Below, one piece after another: positions 1-11,664 of a stretch of 64,000 nucleotides of DNA. Below the pieces are notes generated by a model. The model saw nothing but the letters and a program-made list of their open reading frames with translations, made no database searches and was not told where the DNA came from. The DNA comes from Lingula anatina (lineage: Eukaryota; Brachiopoda; Lingulata; Lingulida; Lingulidae), in NCBI RefSeq assembly GCF_001039355.2, contig NW_019775528.1, forward strand, positions 161,969 to 225,968. The letters run 5' to 3'. The position numbers and the translations under genes are program-made. How positions within the stretch are numbered: the stretch's first letter is position 1; every line of letters begins with the position of its first letter.

Positions 1-659
1 AACTTAATGGCAATATCCTGTAAGCCAAAATTGTGACGTAACCGTGTCAACACTGAAAATAAGCAGTCCTCTTGTGTCAAAAGTTTAATATCATTCTGAC
101 CTTTTCCATGCTGTAGTATATAGTTGTCTGGTATCAAAAATTTGAACAGACTTTTAAACAGCTCATGAGTAATTCCTGTGTAGTACTTAAAGAGTCCCTT
201 TATCTTCTGTTCTTTGTCGAAAACGCTTTCTATTCCAAATTTCATTTGATCAACAATTTTTTTCCTTTAGCTGTTTATTTTCATCTTTCATTAATTAATG
301 ATCATTGACTCCAACAGCTTGATTTTATTTTTTTAGTCTAATTCACCATGCAATATGTGTAAATCTCTGGATATAGCTAACATGTCCATTGGAGAAACCC
401 CTGCAATATAAAAAAATATATTTACAAATATACTAAATGTATATGCTGACATGAGTTCTCATTAAATTATACAGTTAGTTTTCAATTATGACTGGTTTAT
501 TTCAGACAAGAAACATGAAAAGGAAGGAGGATCCAGTCCACAGAATTGGTTGTGCTGACAACTCTGTTTTCAAACCATCGCCAGTGATTTTACCCCAGGA
601 ATAGGTTATTTTGAACAATGAATATAATAACACAGATTTTGTTAAGCTGGAACTTACAA

Positions 660-1039
660 CCAAAGAACAATCTTTGTCAAAAGATTGGTTTGAGGCACGC
701 AAGACCTGACTAACTGCCTGACACAGAAATACCCATTTTCATGAGTGTGGGTTAGTTATTAACAAGGACTACGCATTCCTGGGGCCAATTCCAGATGGAA
801 AGTTGTGTGACAATGGACAAACTGGAATTGTAGAAATTAAATGTCCTTTCGCAGCAGGAAACATGAAAATTTTGACAACATGTGAAGACATTGCCAATTT
901 TTGTCTGGAAAACAATAATGGGGAAATAAGATTAAATACAATCCATGACTATTACGCCCAAATTCAAGGACAGCTCATGATAACAGGATGCGACTTCTGT
1001 AAATTTTTTTTATTTACACAATGTGATATGCACATTTAG
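660..1039 (+). pseudogene. Decayed YqaJ-like exonuclease/recombinase domain fragment
   Basis: From about 746 to the stop at 1037-1039 one frame reads a recognisable piece of the YqaJ viral-recombinase/lambda-exonuclease-like fold. It has FLGPIPDG (Asp of the active site), then GIVEIKCPF with the E-x-K catalytic pair, then YYAQIQGQL, the conserved Gln-containing helix motif. Upstream near 680-700 the words WFEARKT resemble the domain's N-terminal W-x-x-x-R region, but they lie in a different frame and run into a stop, and no start or upstream exon fits. Seen directly: the motifs in order, and the frame breaks. Known of the family: in animal genomes such domains are common in transposon- or virus-derived genes. 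I infer a mobile-element relic; a degraded host exon is the less likely alternative. Confidence 0.6.
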
Positions 1040-1951
1040 AGGATTATGCCAGATCAAGCTAACATGACAGAACTTCTTCAAAAACTATCCAGATTTTTCG
1101 AAGACTTTGCAAAACCATTTTTGTCTAATACTTTAAACTTGAAATAAACTTACACTGTTCTTCTGTCTGAGTGCCTGTACTTCTGTCTGAGTGCCTGTAC
1201 CAGTTTCTGTTTCAACAGTTGAGTCAGATGCATGTGAATTATCCTCATCACGCACGGACGCCAGGCGTTGCGGTTTGCAACAGTCGTATCTGAGCAAATT
1301 GACGCCCCGTTGGTGCAACCAGGCCCTAGTACATGGGAAGGTTTTAGCCCTTTTAGTGATGAAAATTTATAAAAGAACAACCTTTTTGTATAATGTTTGC
1401 AAGTTATTAATAAATACAGACAAATACACAAATAAGACTGTGCTTAAGGAATACGTATTATTAGATGCACGTTTATTTCACTAATACAACTTGTCCTCGA
1501 TTACATTTTTTCACAATGCCTGGTAATGATGGTTTTGCAAATTTACATTCTAAGAGCATGCAGTTTTGTTGTGTTTCCTATGGAACATTTAAATGTGCCC
1601 TGTTACATGTACCATATTGTACTTGTTATCATGACTGTAACTGAAATGAATATTTTATTAATGACTTAAATATTACAAAACATCAAACAACTACTGTAAA
1701 AATGATGACCTGCGCCAAAGACGTGAGGAAGATTTTTTTTTTATTCTTTTTTATTATTATTATTATTATTTGCAATTTTTAAAACCCCGCGACTCTGCAA
1801 AATTGTTTATTGAGTTTTTTTAAAATAAACATTCTAGACATACTCATTTTAGTAAAAATAAACTAGAGAATGTGATATGGTGCTGCAAGGGACAGTAGTG
1901 AAGGTTTAAAATTAAGTTCATTTATTACTATTATTATTATTATTTATCCAT

Positions 1952-1990
<39 letters not shown>

Positions 1991-3693
1991 TTTTGAGTGA
2001 GAACAAATGTAATTTTTAAATTTTCAGTTGCTAGACTGATGTAAGTAAAGTTCCACTTGGACAAACAATTCTTCCGCAACTTTTAGCGTATGTATATAAA
2101 GGCATCACCACTGGATTTATTGAACATGCGTGAATAGTTTCAGAAACAACCTCTCGCCTGAAACAAGCCACGGGAAGATAGATCACACTACGATGCACAA
2201 TATCGACTCTTTGGTGGCAACCTAAGTTTGTTTGAAATCGTTTAGCGATGCACTTTTTTAGCTCTAATTAAACATGTGCACCCCTTGACACTTCATTAAT
2301 TTCAATAGTCAAATTTTATCAACAATACCAACGTCTCTTTTTACAACAATTGCATAAGTTTTAAAAGGAATTTGAAGACATTTTCATTTAAATGATCCTG
2401 TGGTTAATTCTGTCTCTTTTAGGGTCCATTTCCTTTTATTGATTTTTTTCTTTTAAAAATCAATATTTGTAAATTTTTATCATTTAAGATTTTATATATA
2501 ATGTTAATAGCAGTGCTGAAACCTTTGTGTAGCGCTGTTTTGAAAAGTAAATTATTATCACTGTTGTTATTATTGTACTGGCAAAAGGTTGTATACTATC
2601 ACAGCTAAAACAGTTCATTTTTGTGTCAGATGAGACTTGGGTAATCTGGTTTTGCCTAAAACTGACAATTTCTCAAAGGTCTTTATATAGTACAATTAAC
2701 ACATGTACATGCATATTTTGAATGCTCATTACACGATGATTCAACGGATCTGTGATATTACCTGCATTATGCGTGTGTCAAAAGCCTGTCTGTGAAGTCT
2801 AAAGCTGTAAACATTTTTTTCTTTTCAGAAGCTCAACACACCCAGGAACCCCTAGCTCATTCATGCATCTTTTGTATGAAAAATGAATAAAAACTTTTCT
2901 CATTCTGCTTTTTTTCAATTTGTTATGTACATATGATGATAAAGATAGTTGGAATGATGAGGGGAAATGAGTATTTGAGGACATTCAAATTCAATCTACT
3001 AGATCTGAACTGTAAATTATGACTAAATTTATTGCGTGATCGTTGCAAAGGTAATAACAAATATACCCAGTATTTTGTAAATAATGAAATTTAAGTTGTT
3101 TTAATACTCTAAAAGAAAATGCCTAAATCAGGTTCCAACCCACAATTTGTAGAAATTTACAATCCTGCTTTTCAAATTTTTACAATATAATATTGTTCTG
3201 TAGCAAAAAAGAACTGATTGGCTTGTCCCCTTGGACATAATTTACCTGTATTTCTTAATATAGGACGGGTCCAATTTTGACCGGGTTAGTTTCTGTAAAA
3301 TGATTTATTTATATTTGGTGGTCTGTTCTATATATGAATACTTCAATTTGAAATTTGAACAGGAAAACCAAAAAGTGTAAAGATGCTGATGTAACTTTAA
3401 ACCAGTTTTTTTAAGTTTTATTTTATTTATTTATTTATTTTAATTTATTTATTTATTTATTTTTTTGGCAACAGTTGAAATTTGTCCAAAATCTTTATTC
3501 TGAGGATACAACAGAGAACTCGTTTTCAGTTCCTTTTCTCTTAACTAAATTGAGATCAAGAAATAATTTTTCAAATATCTGATTCATCTTTCTATGTATT
3601 TTTGTGATAAATTTCAAATTTCCCATTTTTAATATACAATTTGTAATGTTCATGTTTATTAAATAGTGGAATACCGAAATTTGAGACCAACCA
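1040..3693. other. Non-coding stretch with simple repeats
   Basis: No coding signal recognised. It contains a 20-bp unit repeated twice at 1160-1199, a TTA-rich run near 1751-1772, an ATTT/TTTA tetranucleotide tract at about 1949-1994 and another at about 3418-3464. Open frames here are short and unlike any family I know. Confidence 0.6.
1949..1994. repeat. (TTTA)n microsatellite
   Basis: About eleven consecutive TTTA units, nearly perfect. A similar but interrupted tract lies at 3418-3464. Confidence 0.9.
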
Positions 3694-3925
3694 GTGTAAT
3701 GGACTCACCCTACCCATCACTCCTAAAGTGGAATGGACTCACCCCATCTGACACCCCCCTCCTGTGGAATGGACTCGACCCACCTGTTACCCCTCAACTG
3801 GTATGGACTTGCCCCACCTGACACCCTTTAAATGGAATGGACATGCCCCACCCGGCACCCCTCCTATGGCGTGGACTCGGCCCACCTGACACACCCCCCC
3901 ACCCCCCATGATAGAATGGACTCGG
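3694..3925. repeat. Minisatellite, about seven diverged units of roughly 33-41 bp
   Basis: The phrase GGAATGGACTC followed by a C-rich stretch such as CCCACCTGACACCCC recurs about every 33-41 bases, starting near 3695, 3731, 3767, 3800, 3834, 3868 and 3909. Units differ by substitutions and C-run length. No open frame spans the array. Confidence 0.85.
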
Positions 3926-4283
3926 CCCCCAGTACAAAGTATTATCTTCCATACATAACACGTGAACTATGCAAATCGTTCAATTTCTGGATTTAATTAC
4001 CTGAAACACACACTGCTTTTCATAAAACAACAATCCGGTAATCTGAGCGTGTAATCACAGATGTTATGACCCAATCCTGTTTCTTTTCTTTCATACTCGC
4101 ACGACGGCGAAACCACAGCTAGCGTGTAGTTTCGTTTCCCCATTCAGATTCGGCCCAGGGACTAAGCGTCAATAGTGGAGATTGCAATTGAGGACGTAAT
4201 GACCCGGTCACATGAATAGTAAATGAGATTAATAGAATTAGCTATATTCGGTACCCACTTTTTACGGTGTGTAATTCACGAAA

Positions 4284-4640
4284 AACGATTTCATGTCATC
4301 ACTGTTTAACCGCCGATTCAGGATCGCAGCTTACTTTCCCAACTCTGTGAAGTTAAGTGTACTTTTCCCTGATAATTTTTAAGTGTTGAATGTTACACTT
4401 GCCAAAATTTATGAATATCAAGCAAAATACGATGCATATTCCAAGCGGAAAGCGTGTGCACGAGAGATGATCTCATGTCATCACTGTTTAACCGCCGATT
4501 CAGGATCTCAGCGTGCTTTCCCAACTCTGTGAATTTAAGTGTACTCTTCCCTGATAATTTTTGTATGTGTTAAGTGTTACACTTTCCAAAATTTATGATA
4601 CAAAACAAAATACAATGCATATTATAAGTGGAAAGCGTGC
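4284..4640. repeat. Direct tandem duplication of about 180 bp
   Basis: The block 4284-4462 is repeated, with scattered substitutions and small indels, at 4464-4640. Both start with TCATGTCATCACTGTTTAAC and end near GGAAAGCGTG. Neither copy holds a convincing open frame. Confidence 0.85.
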
Positions 4641-5161
4641 TCACAGTCACAATATCGGCGCCAATGTTGTTACCCAGTAACTTTAGAACTCGGTTAGCTG
4701 GGGTAAGCTAATGGGTTTTCATAAGGATACAAACAAAAGACCGTTAGAAAAGTATTAAATAACGTAGATCAAGGTATTCCACTGCTGTTTTTATTCATTC
4801 CGGCGTTAGCTGACCTTGCGAGCGAGTTTATTAGAATGGATTTCTTAAAATCAAGTTTAAAAATTCACTAGTACATCACAAAAAAAAAAAAAAAAAAGCT
4901 TTCAAGATTACTTTTTAACACCTGTCAATCATTTTGATTTTTAATCCTTCCATATAAGTAATGAACACTACAACATGGTGGTTTATTGAGTATAACAGTT
5001 TATTTTAACTTTTTTTAAACTATGGTTATTTTAGGTACGTACCGCCATACCAAAGGTTTAAAAATTCTCACCGCTCTAGTTGCCGACTAACTCCAACCCC
5101 AATTTGTAATTAGCCGCTAAGGTGTAGTTCAAACAGCGAAAGACAGGCTTGCGTAGGCAGC

Positions 5162-5295
5162 GACCACTGCTTTCTATCTACACACACTGGACAAAACAAG
5201 TGTCACCCCTACTTTGGGGGAGATAAATGACCACTGCTTTCTATCTACACACACTGGACAAAACAAGTGTCACCCCTACTTTGGGGGAGATAAAT
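5162..5295. repeat. Identical 67-bp tandem duplication
   Basis: The 67 bases at 5162-5228 recur without a difference at 5229-5295. Each unit contains the left terminal inverted repeat of the element described at 5256-5485. Identity suggests a recent duplication. Confidence 0.95.
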
Positions 5296-5485
5296 GACTG
5301 TGAAATGATATGCTCCTGGTATCATTTCATTAACATCAAATTTCACAAAAAGACCAACAATACAGTTCCATGGTACAGCGGTTTTATACTCATTAGTCAC
5401 ATTATAAGTAGACCAGGCATTATAACTATTCAATATCTACCTACTTTGATTACTCTGATTCAGGGGGTGACACTTCTATTGTCCA
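5256..5485. mobile_element. MITE-like element with about 21-bp inverted ends
   Basis: The left end TGGACAAAACAAGTGTCACC (5256-5275) pairs with the reverse complement of the right end at 5465-5485, TGGACAATAGAAGTGTCACC, with three mismatches. About 230 bp lie between the outer ends, too short for a transposase. A second copy of the left end sits at 5189-5209 because of the 67-bp duplication. No clear target-site duplication was found, so the outer limits and superfamily are uncertain; Tc1/mariner-type is a guess. Confidence 0.55.
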
Positions 5486-6888
5486 TTATGTGCAGGTAAA
5501 TATATGCTACACGTAAAATGATATCATTATATTTCGAAAGCATTGTGGGAACATTTTTAACACGTTTAGATGTGACCATGATAATTGTGCAAATTACAGT
5601 GATACAAATATGAAATCCTTTTTGCATGTTTATTTTTTAAATGTATAATAAGTAAATATAAATACGTTGATAATAACAGCGGCAGTGTAAAACGTTAGAA
5701 TAACGTTTTCCTAGCGTTTGTTGACGGTCTAACCAATATATAACCCGGTAACGTTACAAAGCGTTCTGTGATAGCGGGGACTGGATCAAATTAACAAAAA
5801 TTCTTTTGCTAACAAAAATTAAATTTTGGCTTTTTCTTCTGACCTCTTCTTTATTAACTTTGAAATGAATAAATATATTTTTTAAAATTAATACATACAA
5901 CCGAACATCCTGTTGTTATACTAGTACAGTTTTCTTTAAGTTGAATATGTGTAAGCAGTGCAAAATACAATGTCATGCAATACAAAAAATTTTAAAAACA
6001 TTTAAAGACCCATTGCATTATTTACCGATACCAAAACCCTTTACTTAGTGCTATCGGTATACAGGTGCAATTGAGAAAATTGTTTTATAAATAGGAATTT
6101 TAATTAATGATCATATTATAACATCTTATGAACAGAAACACGATGAACCCGAGCAGAAAAGCTTAAATCTTATAATTAATGCTAAATAAAGTCAGGTAAC
6201 AAAAAATTGGTATTATACTAAAGATGAAAATATCAATATATATTGGTTAAATCTTTTCAAATTATTATGTAAGCTATGTACATGTAAACTACGTAATCTA
6301 TACTCACTACATGCGATCACGCGGCACTCACTATTCTGTTAGCCAGACTTGCCAATCACACCAAAAAAGCATTTCTGCCCGAGCATACTTATAGACTCAT
6401 CGTTGAACAACGGTTGGTATTTTCATCAATTCAAGCTTTCGAAATACTACATAATCAAATACAATTCTACACGCATAACTTTTAGTTAAGGCCTAGATGC
6501 AGCTGCACAGCCATGCTTTTCATATGCCCCGCATTTTTTTCATCCCCACATTAATTTGTAAGTTCACAGAATTGAACAACGTTGCTGCTTTTTTAGGACT
6601 TTTCATTTTTGTTCAATCTTGAAAACGTTGAAAAAACAAAATATTTGCATACCACAATGCAATTTTCCAATTATCGTTATGGTAAGTTATTCTTTTCTAA
6701 AGCCGATTTTAATTATTTTTGAATGCGTAGTTTACCGCCAACTTTAGATGTTGTTTGACCCAATTCTTCACACAAGCAAACCTTTCTTTTAAGATATTAA
6801 AATGTCAGTTATTTAACGAAAACAAACAAACACATTGCATGTTCCTGCTGCCATGAAAACAACACTCTTCCTTCGCTTTCCATGTAAA
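5486..6888. other. Intergenic, downstream of the opsin gene
   Basis: AT-rich sequence lying 3' of the opsin stop codon on the minus strand. It should include the opsin 3' UTR, but I could not place a polyadenylation site with confidence. No other gene seen. Confidence 0.5.
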
Positions 6889-7178
6889 CTAGCCCGATCC
6901 TCCGGCGCCTTCCCCTGCATCAGCGTCATCATCATCATCATCATCATCGGACTTGCTGGCGAAGCAGGCGACAATCCCACTGCAGCAAGGACACATCTCA
7001 AGGAATGCATCCCGAAACTGTTGGTTCAGGCCAACATAGATGATAGGATTCATCACCGCGGCGCATTTAGCAAACATAGAGGGAATGTGAACCAAGAGCA
7101 GTGGCATTGAGTAAGGGTCCCCAAAAGTTGCGATGCAGGAGACCAAAGCATAAGGGGTCCAGCATAACAGAAAATTAC
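6889..7178 (-). CDS. Opsin exon 3 (helices 6-7 and C-tail)
   Basis: Starts after the acceptor TATTCAG, completing G261. It encodes CWTP, the retinal lysine K298, NPIIY and helix 8, and ends at a TAG at 6889-6891. Near the end, GTC plus seven ATC triplets (6925-6948, plus-strand reading) encode eight consecutive aspartates. Confidence 0.92.
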
Positions 7179-9021
7179 CTGAATAGGAAAACATTTCTTG
7201 AAACTGGAGCATTAATAGGCTTGAATTCAGAATAAAGTGTAATTTACATGTCCACACCACTCTTTGCTAATTTTTATAACCTAAACAAAGTGGAATTTCA
7301 CCATTTTACACTTTCGATGTGCACTACATTTTACACTTTCGGTATTGTTTTATTATACGTAAGATCTATCAACATTTTCATTCATTTTCTTGTTTAAAAT
7401 AAAATAGCAACGTTGGGGTTTATCGATTTATGTAATTACGTTCTTTTAGTATAGGCCCTTAATTTTTCAATATCAAAATTGATTTAATAAAACCTGAACA
7501 TGTTAGAAATTAAGTACGGATCTTTGTAATTTTTTAACAATATTTTTTATAAATTAAGTTAAAGACTTGAATAAATGCACAAACACCTCACAAGTTTGTG
7601 TATGAATAACATTAATGCACTTAGATTTGTCGTCCGTCACACTGAAACTAGACCGAAAAATTCAAAAATAGAGAGATGAAAAGAGAAGGCTCGGTCGGCA
7701 CAACCAAAATTCAAATTTTATTTGGCATAAAATGGTTTTTATTGTTAGAAAACATGGAGTTAAATTTTTTTTTTTTTTTTTTTTTTTTTGAAGTGTCTTA
7801 ACGCACTTTCAACCCATTTTAATAAAATATATTCAGACAAAATAAAAAATTAAAAAAGACAGCCCACGTACCGAGCATAGCCACTGTCATGAGCGCCATC
7901 TTTCGTTCAAGTCTAGCGTTGCGTTTTGCTATGCTGCTCTGTTTGTCCCATGTTCCGCTTCTTGTTGATGAAAGAACCTGCAATATGCCAAAAATCGTGA
8001 TACTGAAAAGTGCAAACTGAATGAACAATACAAAATGGAAGAATGACGGACTTCGTCAAACATAGACTTTTATACATACCTAGAAAGCTTAATTGATATA
8101 GAACAAGGAAAAGACAAGAATTTTTTGTGCAAATTCTAGAAATCGGGTAAAAATCGGCATCTTAATGTAACGAGAACTATAAACAATGCAGCAATAACGG
8201 CACCACTCTTGAAAGACGCAAAAGATATATAGAGGACTGTGGTTACGTTTACATGACCTGATTAATGTTTTTACCCCAAGAACATGATTGCCTTTTTGAT
8301 AACGACTTTAAATTAGCTGCCGCGACGAAATAACTTTAAATCCTACCGTTAGGTAAATGTTAAGGTAGCAGAAGAGCATTATCCCAACTGGAGTTAAGTA
8401 GCAGGCGATTAATATGGTTATAGCGAAAGATACGTCTTGTGGTCTTTTTGTTATCCAGTCGATTCCGCATGTAGTTCCTGCCCCTTCGTAGGTATATTTG
8501 CTCCAGCCAAATAAGGGTGCCATTGCAAACATAAGACCACCAACATAGCAAGCGACTATTGCTATCAAAGCCTTTGTTTGCGTAATGGCCGGTGCCAGTA
8601 GTGGTTTAGCAATGACTATGTACCTGTCAATCGCAATTGCAGTGAGACAGTACATCTCGCTTAATCCTGCGAAATACATCATGAATCCATGAAGTACGCA
8701 GCCGACATCTCCAAACACCCACTTCAGCGCAAAACTTGAGATTCCTGACATGGGGCAACCGAAGACAGCTAGCATTAGATCAGAGACGTTTAAGGACATA
8801 ATAAACAGATTTGTAGTAGAGCGTAGATTTTTGAATTTTAAGAACATCAGCAAAATTGACGTGTTTCCGAAGATTCCCAAAATAGTACCGAGTGTCATTG
8901 CTATGCCGCAGGCATAGTGTATCGCTGGTGATAAGTACCTGTCAATTACTATAACATCACTTCCATTACTGACTGGCAAGGACGTGGTCGCATTGGAGCC
9001 AACGGCGAAAGTCGTATCCAT
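6889..9021 (-). CDS. Opsin (rhodopsin-like visual/non-visual GPCR), three exons, 356 aa
   Basis: Joining 8347-9021, 7872-7977 and 6889-7178 gives an open frame of 356 residues with seven membrane segments; both introns have GT..AG ends. Opsin identity rests on the retinal Schiff-base lysine K298 in the FAK motif of helix 7, followed by NPIIY (304-308), CWTP in helix 6 (266-269), DRY (132-134) and the C108-C185 disulfide pair. At the bovine Glu113 position there is His111, whereas the Glu181 equivalent is kept as E179, so E179 is the likely counterion. The tripeptide after NPxxY is N-Q-Q. N10 and N19 are N-glycosylation sequons. Start at 9021 was chosen for normal N-terminal length and sequons; an upstream ATG at 9126 would add 35 residues. 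The C-terminus has a Cys cluster (323-326, possible palmitoylation) and eight Asp. The class (xenopsin, Go-type, peropsin/neuropsin-like) cannot be settled by eye. Confidence 0.93.
6925..6948 (-). repeat. Coding (GAT)n microsatellite, Asp8 tract
   Basis: Trinucleotide repeat inside the opsin C-tail, read as GAT on the coding strand. It likely varies in length between alleles without breaking the frame. Confidence 0.9.
7179..7871 (-). other. Opsin intron 2
   Basis: 693 bases with GT..AG ends, containing a run of 20-plus T at about 7768-7790. No other feature seen. Confidence 0.85.
7872..7977 (-). CDS. Opsin exon 2 (third intracellular loop and start of helix 6)
   Basis: 106 bases encoding residues 226-260 plus one base. 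The acceptor reads ATTGCAG and the donor GTACGT (phase 1). It carries the basic loop KRNARLERK that would face the G protein. Confidence 0.9.
7978..8346 (-). other. Opsin intron 1
   Basis: 369 bases, donor GTAGGA at the 8346 end and acceptor TTGCAG at the 7978 end. Nothing else seen. Confidence 0.85.
8347..9021 (-). CDS. Opsin exon 1 (N-terminus to helix 5)
   Basis: Encodes residues 1-225: glycosylated N-terminus, helices 1-5, DRY motif, extracellular loop 2 with E179 and C185. The donor GTAGGA follows the codon for T225 (phase 0). The open frame continues upstream to an ATG at 9126; the added residues are basic and unlike an opsin N-terminus. Confidence 0.9.
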
Positions 9022-10742
9022 TGCGTGTTTTTCTTTGACTTCACGGTTCTCTTTTTTGGCAGTGAATGGGCATTTTGGCTTTATCATGTAGTTTTTGTGA
9101 TTCCCCCATAAGCATGGTCGCGTCATCCAAAAATTCCCAAGATTTTGACAGTAATCCCTAGATGCAATAAGGTTGAGAGGGAATACAGCAAGTAGCCATT
9201 TGTTCCAGTGAGCAATAACTTAATCATCCACATTTTTTTGAAGCTTCAAATGATTTATTAAGTGACTACTCCCTTGGAGATTACGTCTCAAATGAAAACA
9301 AAGAAGTGCCGACAAACAGGAAGGTTGAACTTTTTTGCTGAGTATAAGTTACTCGAACATCTCATAAAAGGCTTCTTCTTTTGTTTTTTCCTCGGTAATG
9401 CAACACAGTACAGTTATAGCATGGACATTGGTAGCATGAAGGAATGAATTGCCTTGTTTATTAATCACTGGTTCGATTTTGAGCACCGTTTTGCAATCGT
9501 TCGCAAAAGTGAGTTGATTTTTTGAGAACTTGAATCATAAAACAAAAAACTAAAATATAGAAAATATATTCCATAGCCGCGCCTTAAAGACACAGGGGGG
9601 CTAATTGTTTGCATAAGATAATCCATTAAACGGATTTTAACTACCTTTTTAATGTCTACCTCTAGGTATTCAACGCCTATTTCACCATCGGCTTTCATTT
9701 TACTTAGAGTTTCCAGGACATTTATTTAAATATCGTTTATCCTGAAAGGAAGTCAGTGCCGTCTTCTGTCTTTACGAACCTTCGTACTTATTTGTTTGAT
9801 AGCGGATTGCGACGTTTTTACAGCTAACCATACAAATTCTTTTAAGCATTGTGTATTATGTCCGTGTTGATATCTTGTGTTTTCGCGAAAACATCCATAC
9901 GAGTTTCTTGTTATGAAGTGATGTTCCTGCCAACAATATCGCAATGCCTCAAACACAAAACTTGGACGGTTTTCACAATTACATTTTTACCTCCACGTCA
10001 TAGAAACATTATTTTTAAAAGATTTTAGACGTTCGTTTAAAAAAACGTTTGCAGCTAACGCAACTCAGTTTAATTCTCGCGACTTCCACAAGACAATCAG
10101 ATGGCATGAAACTGCCTTGGTACTTCAAAAAGGTACTTTATTCGAGAACGTTGTAGAAATGAGCTGCTGGTAGCAGGGTTGACACAAACGGACAGAGTGA
10201 ATAACTGAAGACAAAGTATATAGCCATGTTCCTGGAATGCTACAGATGGCCATAACTAATATATAACATTGGGGAAACGCCATGTGTTAGCTGGGGAATT
10301 AATGCATGCCCTCGAGCGTAACTGACCGACAAATTCGAGTGCCTCGGCCCAACAGAGGTCTTAATTGCCCACGAGGGATGAATAGAATTAATCAACGCAT
10401 CTTTTGAAAAATCTTGATTCTAGCTAGGGGAAGTCCCTCGGTGGCTGAGTACATGTTAACGCAAGTTACAGCAATCCAGATGGTGATTTACTGGTAAAGC
10501 AGTGGAATGAAAAGGAGGATACTCTCCGCCAAATCTTTTTATCAAGCACTATTTATTGAGAAGTAAAGTAGATCTGTCCAGTAAAAAGGATTTGAATAAA
10601 AAACTAATGTTAAATCCGAAAGCTTTAGTTGTATTTACGTCAGACTAAACCTGTAGGCCTATAAGTACACCAGTAGCATTTTAATTTAAATATTGACATA
10701 ATAGTCACTATTGGTCATTTGCTATTCCATTTATTTATCTAA

Positions 10743-10937
10743 GAGGGCATTCACAACAGATGATCCTCTTATCTATTGATCTGTAGATCAAATATGGTGG
10801 ACACTACATGAAAGAAGAACTAACTAATGGTCTCCCCGCCTCATCACGCGGATTAGTCGGCTCTTCATTCATGTAGGGTCCACCATATTTTATCTGTGGA
10901 TCAGTAGATCCTTGGATCTTCTGTTCTGAGTGGCCTC
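10743..10937. mobile_element. Fold-back MITE-like element, internally deleted copy
   Basis: Arms of about 80 bp: the left begins GAGGGCATTCACAACAGA; the reverse complement of the right begins GAGGCCACTCAGAACAGA, and pairing continues through the ATATGGTGGAC and CATGAA words. TTATTTAT lies close outside both ends and may be the target duplication. The centre is shorter than in the copy at 13093-13375. Confidence 0.7.
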
Positions 10938-11255
10938 TTATTTATAAAACGGACTTTTCTTCAAGGTGATGGGCTAATACTGATTTATCTTGGGTCAAAG
11001 TAGGTTTTTACATTGAAAGACCAACTTTCGATGTAAACCTTTAAAGTACCCTACGTGTAACTGGCCGCGGTGTTCTTTGCCACTAAGATCCGGCAGACCC
11101 TGTTAAATCCATCGCCCCAGTTTTCTTTCCCACAGTGATCCGGTGTAACGTGACAGAGAGTCCCCCGCTTCCCATTCATTTGTACAGGCGAGCCTCGCCC
11201 TAGATTTTGACCCACTTATTATGTCAGACGAACCCTTATCACTATGACCCCATTT

Positions 11256-11450
11256 CCAGAGATTAGATCGATCTACTTTAGATCGACCTAACTCCCTGGG
11301 GGTTCACGCTAAATAGCTGTCAGCCGGGCGGACACGAAAGTTAATTACCCCCTTACAGCTTGTAGTAGGCGGGACGGACATTTAAGCCGGATTATCTGAC
11401 AGTAATCCAGTGAGACTTCCCGCGGGGATAGATCGATCTAAAAGCTCTGG
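11256..11450. mobile_element. Small inverted-repeat element present only in copy 1
   Basis: The left end CCAGAGATTAGATCGATCTA pairs with the right end, whose reverse complement is CCAGAGCTTTTAGATCGATC. The segment is missing from the matching place in copy 2, so it behaves as a presence/absence insertion. Exact ends and target duplication are unclear. Confidence 0.55.
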
Positions 11451-11664
11451 GAATACAGCCTATAACTATATGTAGGGCAGACATTCTGTTACTCGTTACA
11501 CCGATAGACCACCTTTGAATCTGTCGTACGTGTACTAATACCAGCAACGCTCATTCTTATTTGGCCAGACCACGCACGATTCCGCGTTCCCTGTTCATTT
11601 TTTTTTCTTATTTCAACAAGAGGATTGTGCAGTTGTACTGGTATCTCAAGGTTAATTAAGTTAA

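Noticed and set aside
9022-9126. Longer opsin N-terminus from the ATG at 9126
   Set aside because: The extra 35 residues are basic and lysine-rich, unlike an extracellular opsin N-terminus; the ATG at 9021 gives normal length with two glycosylation sequons. The longer start is not strictly excluded.
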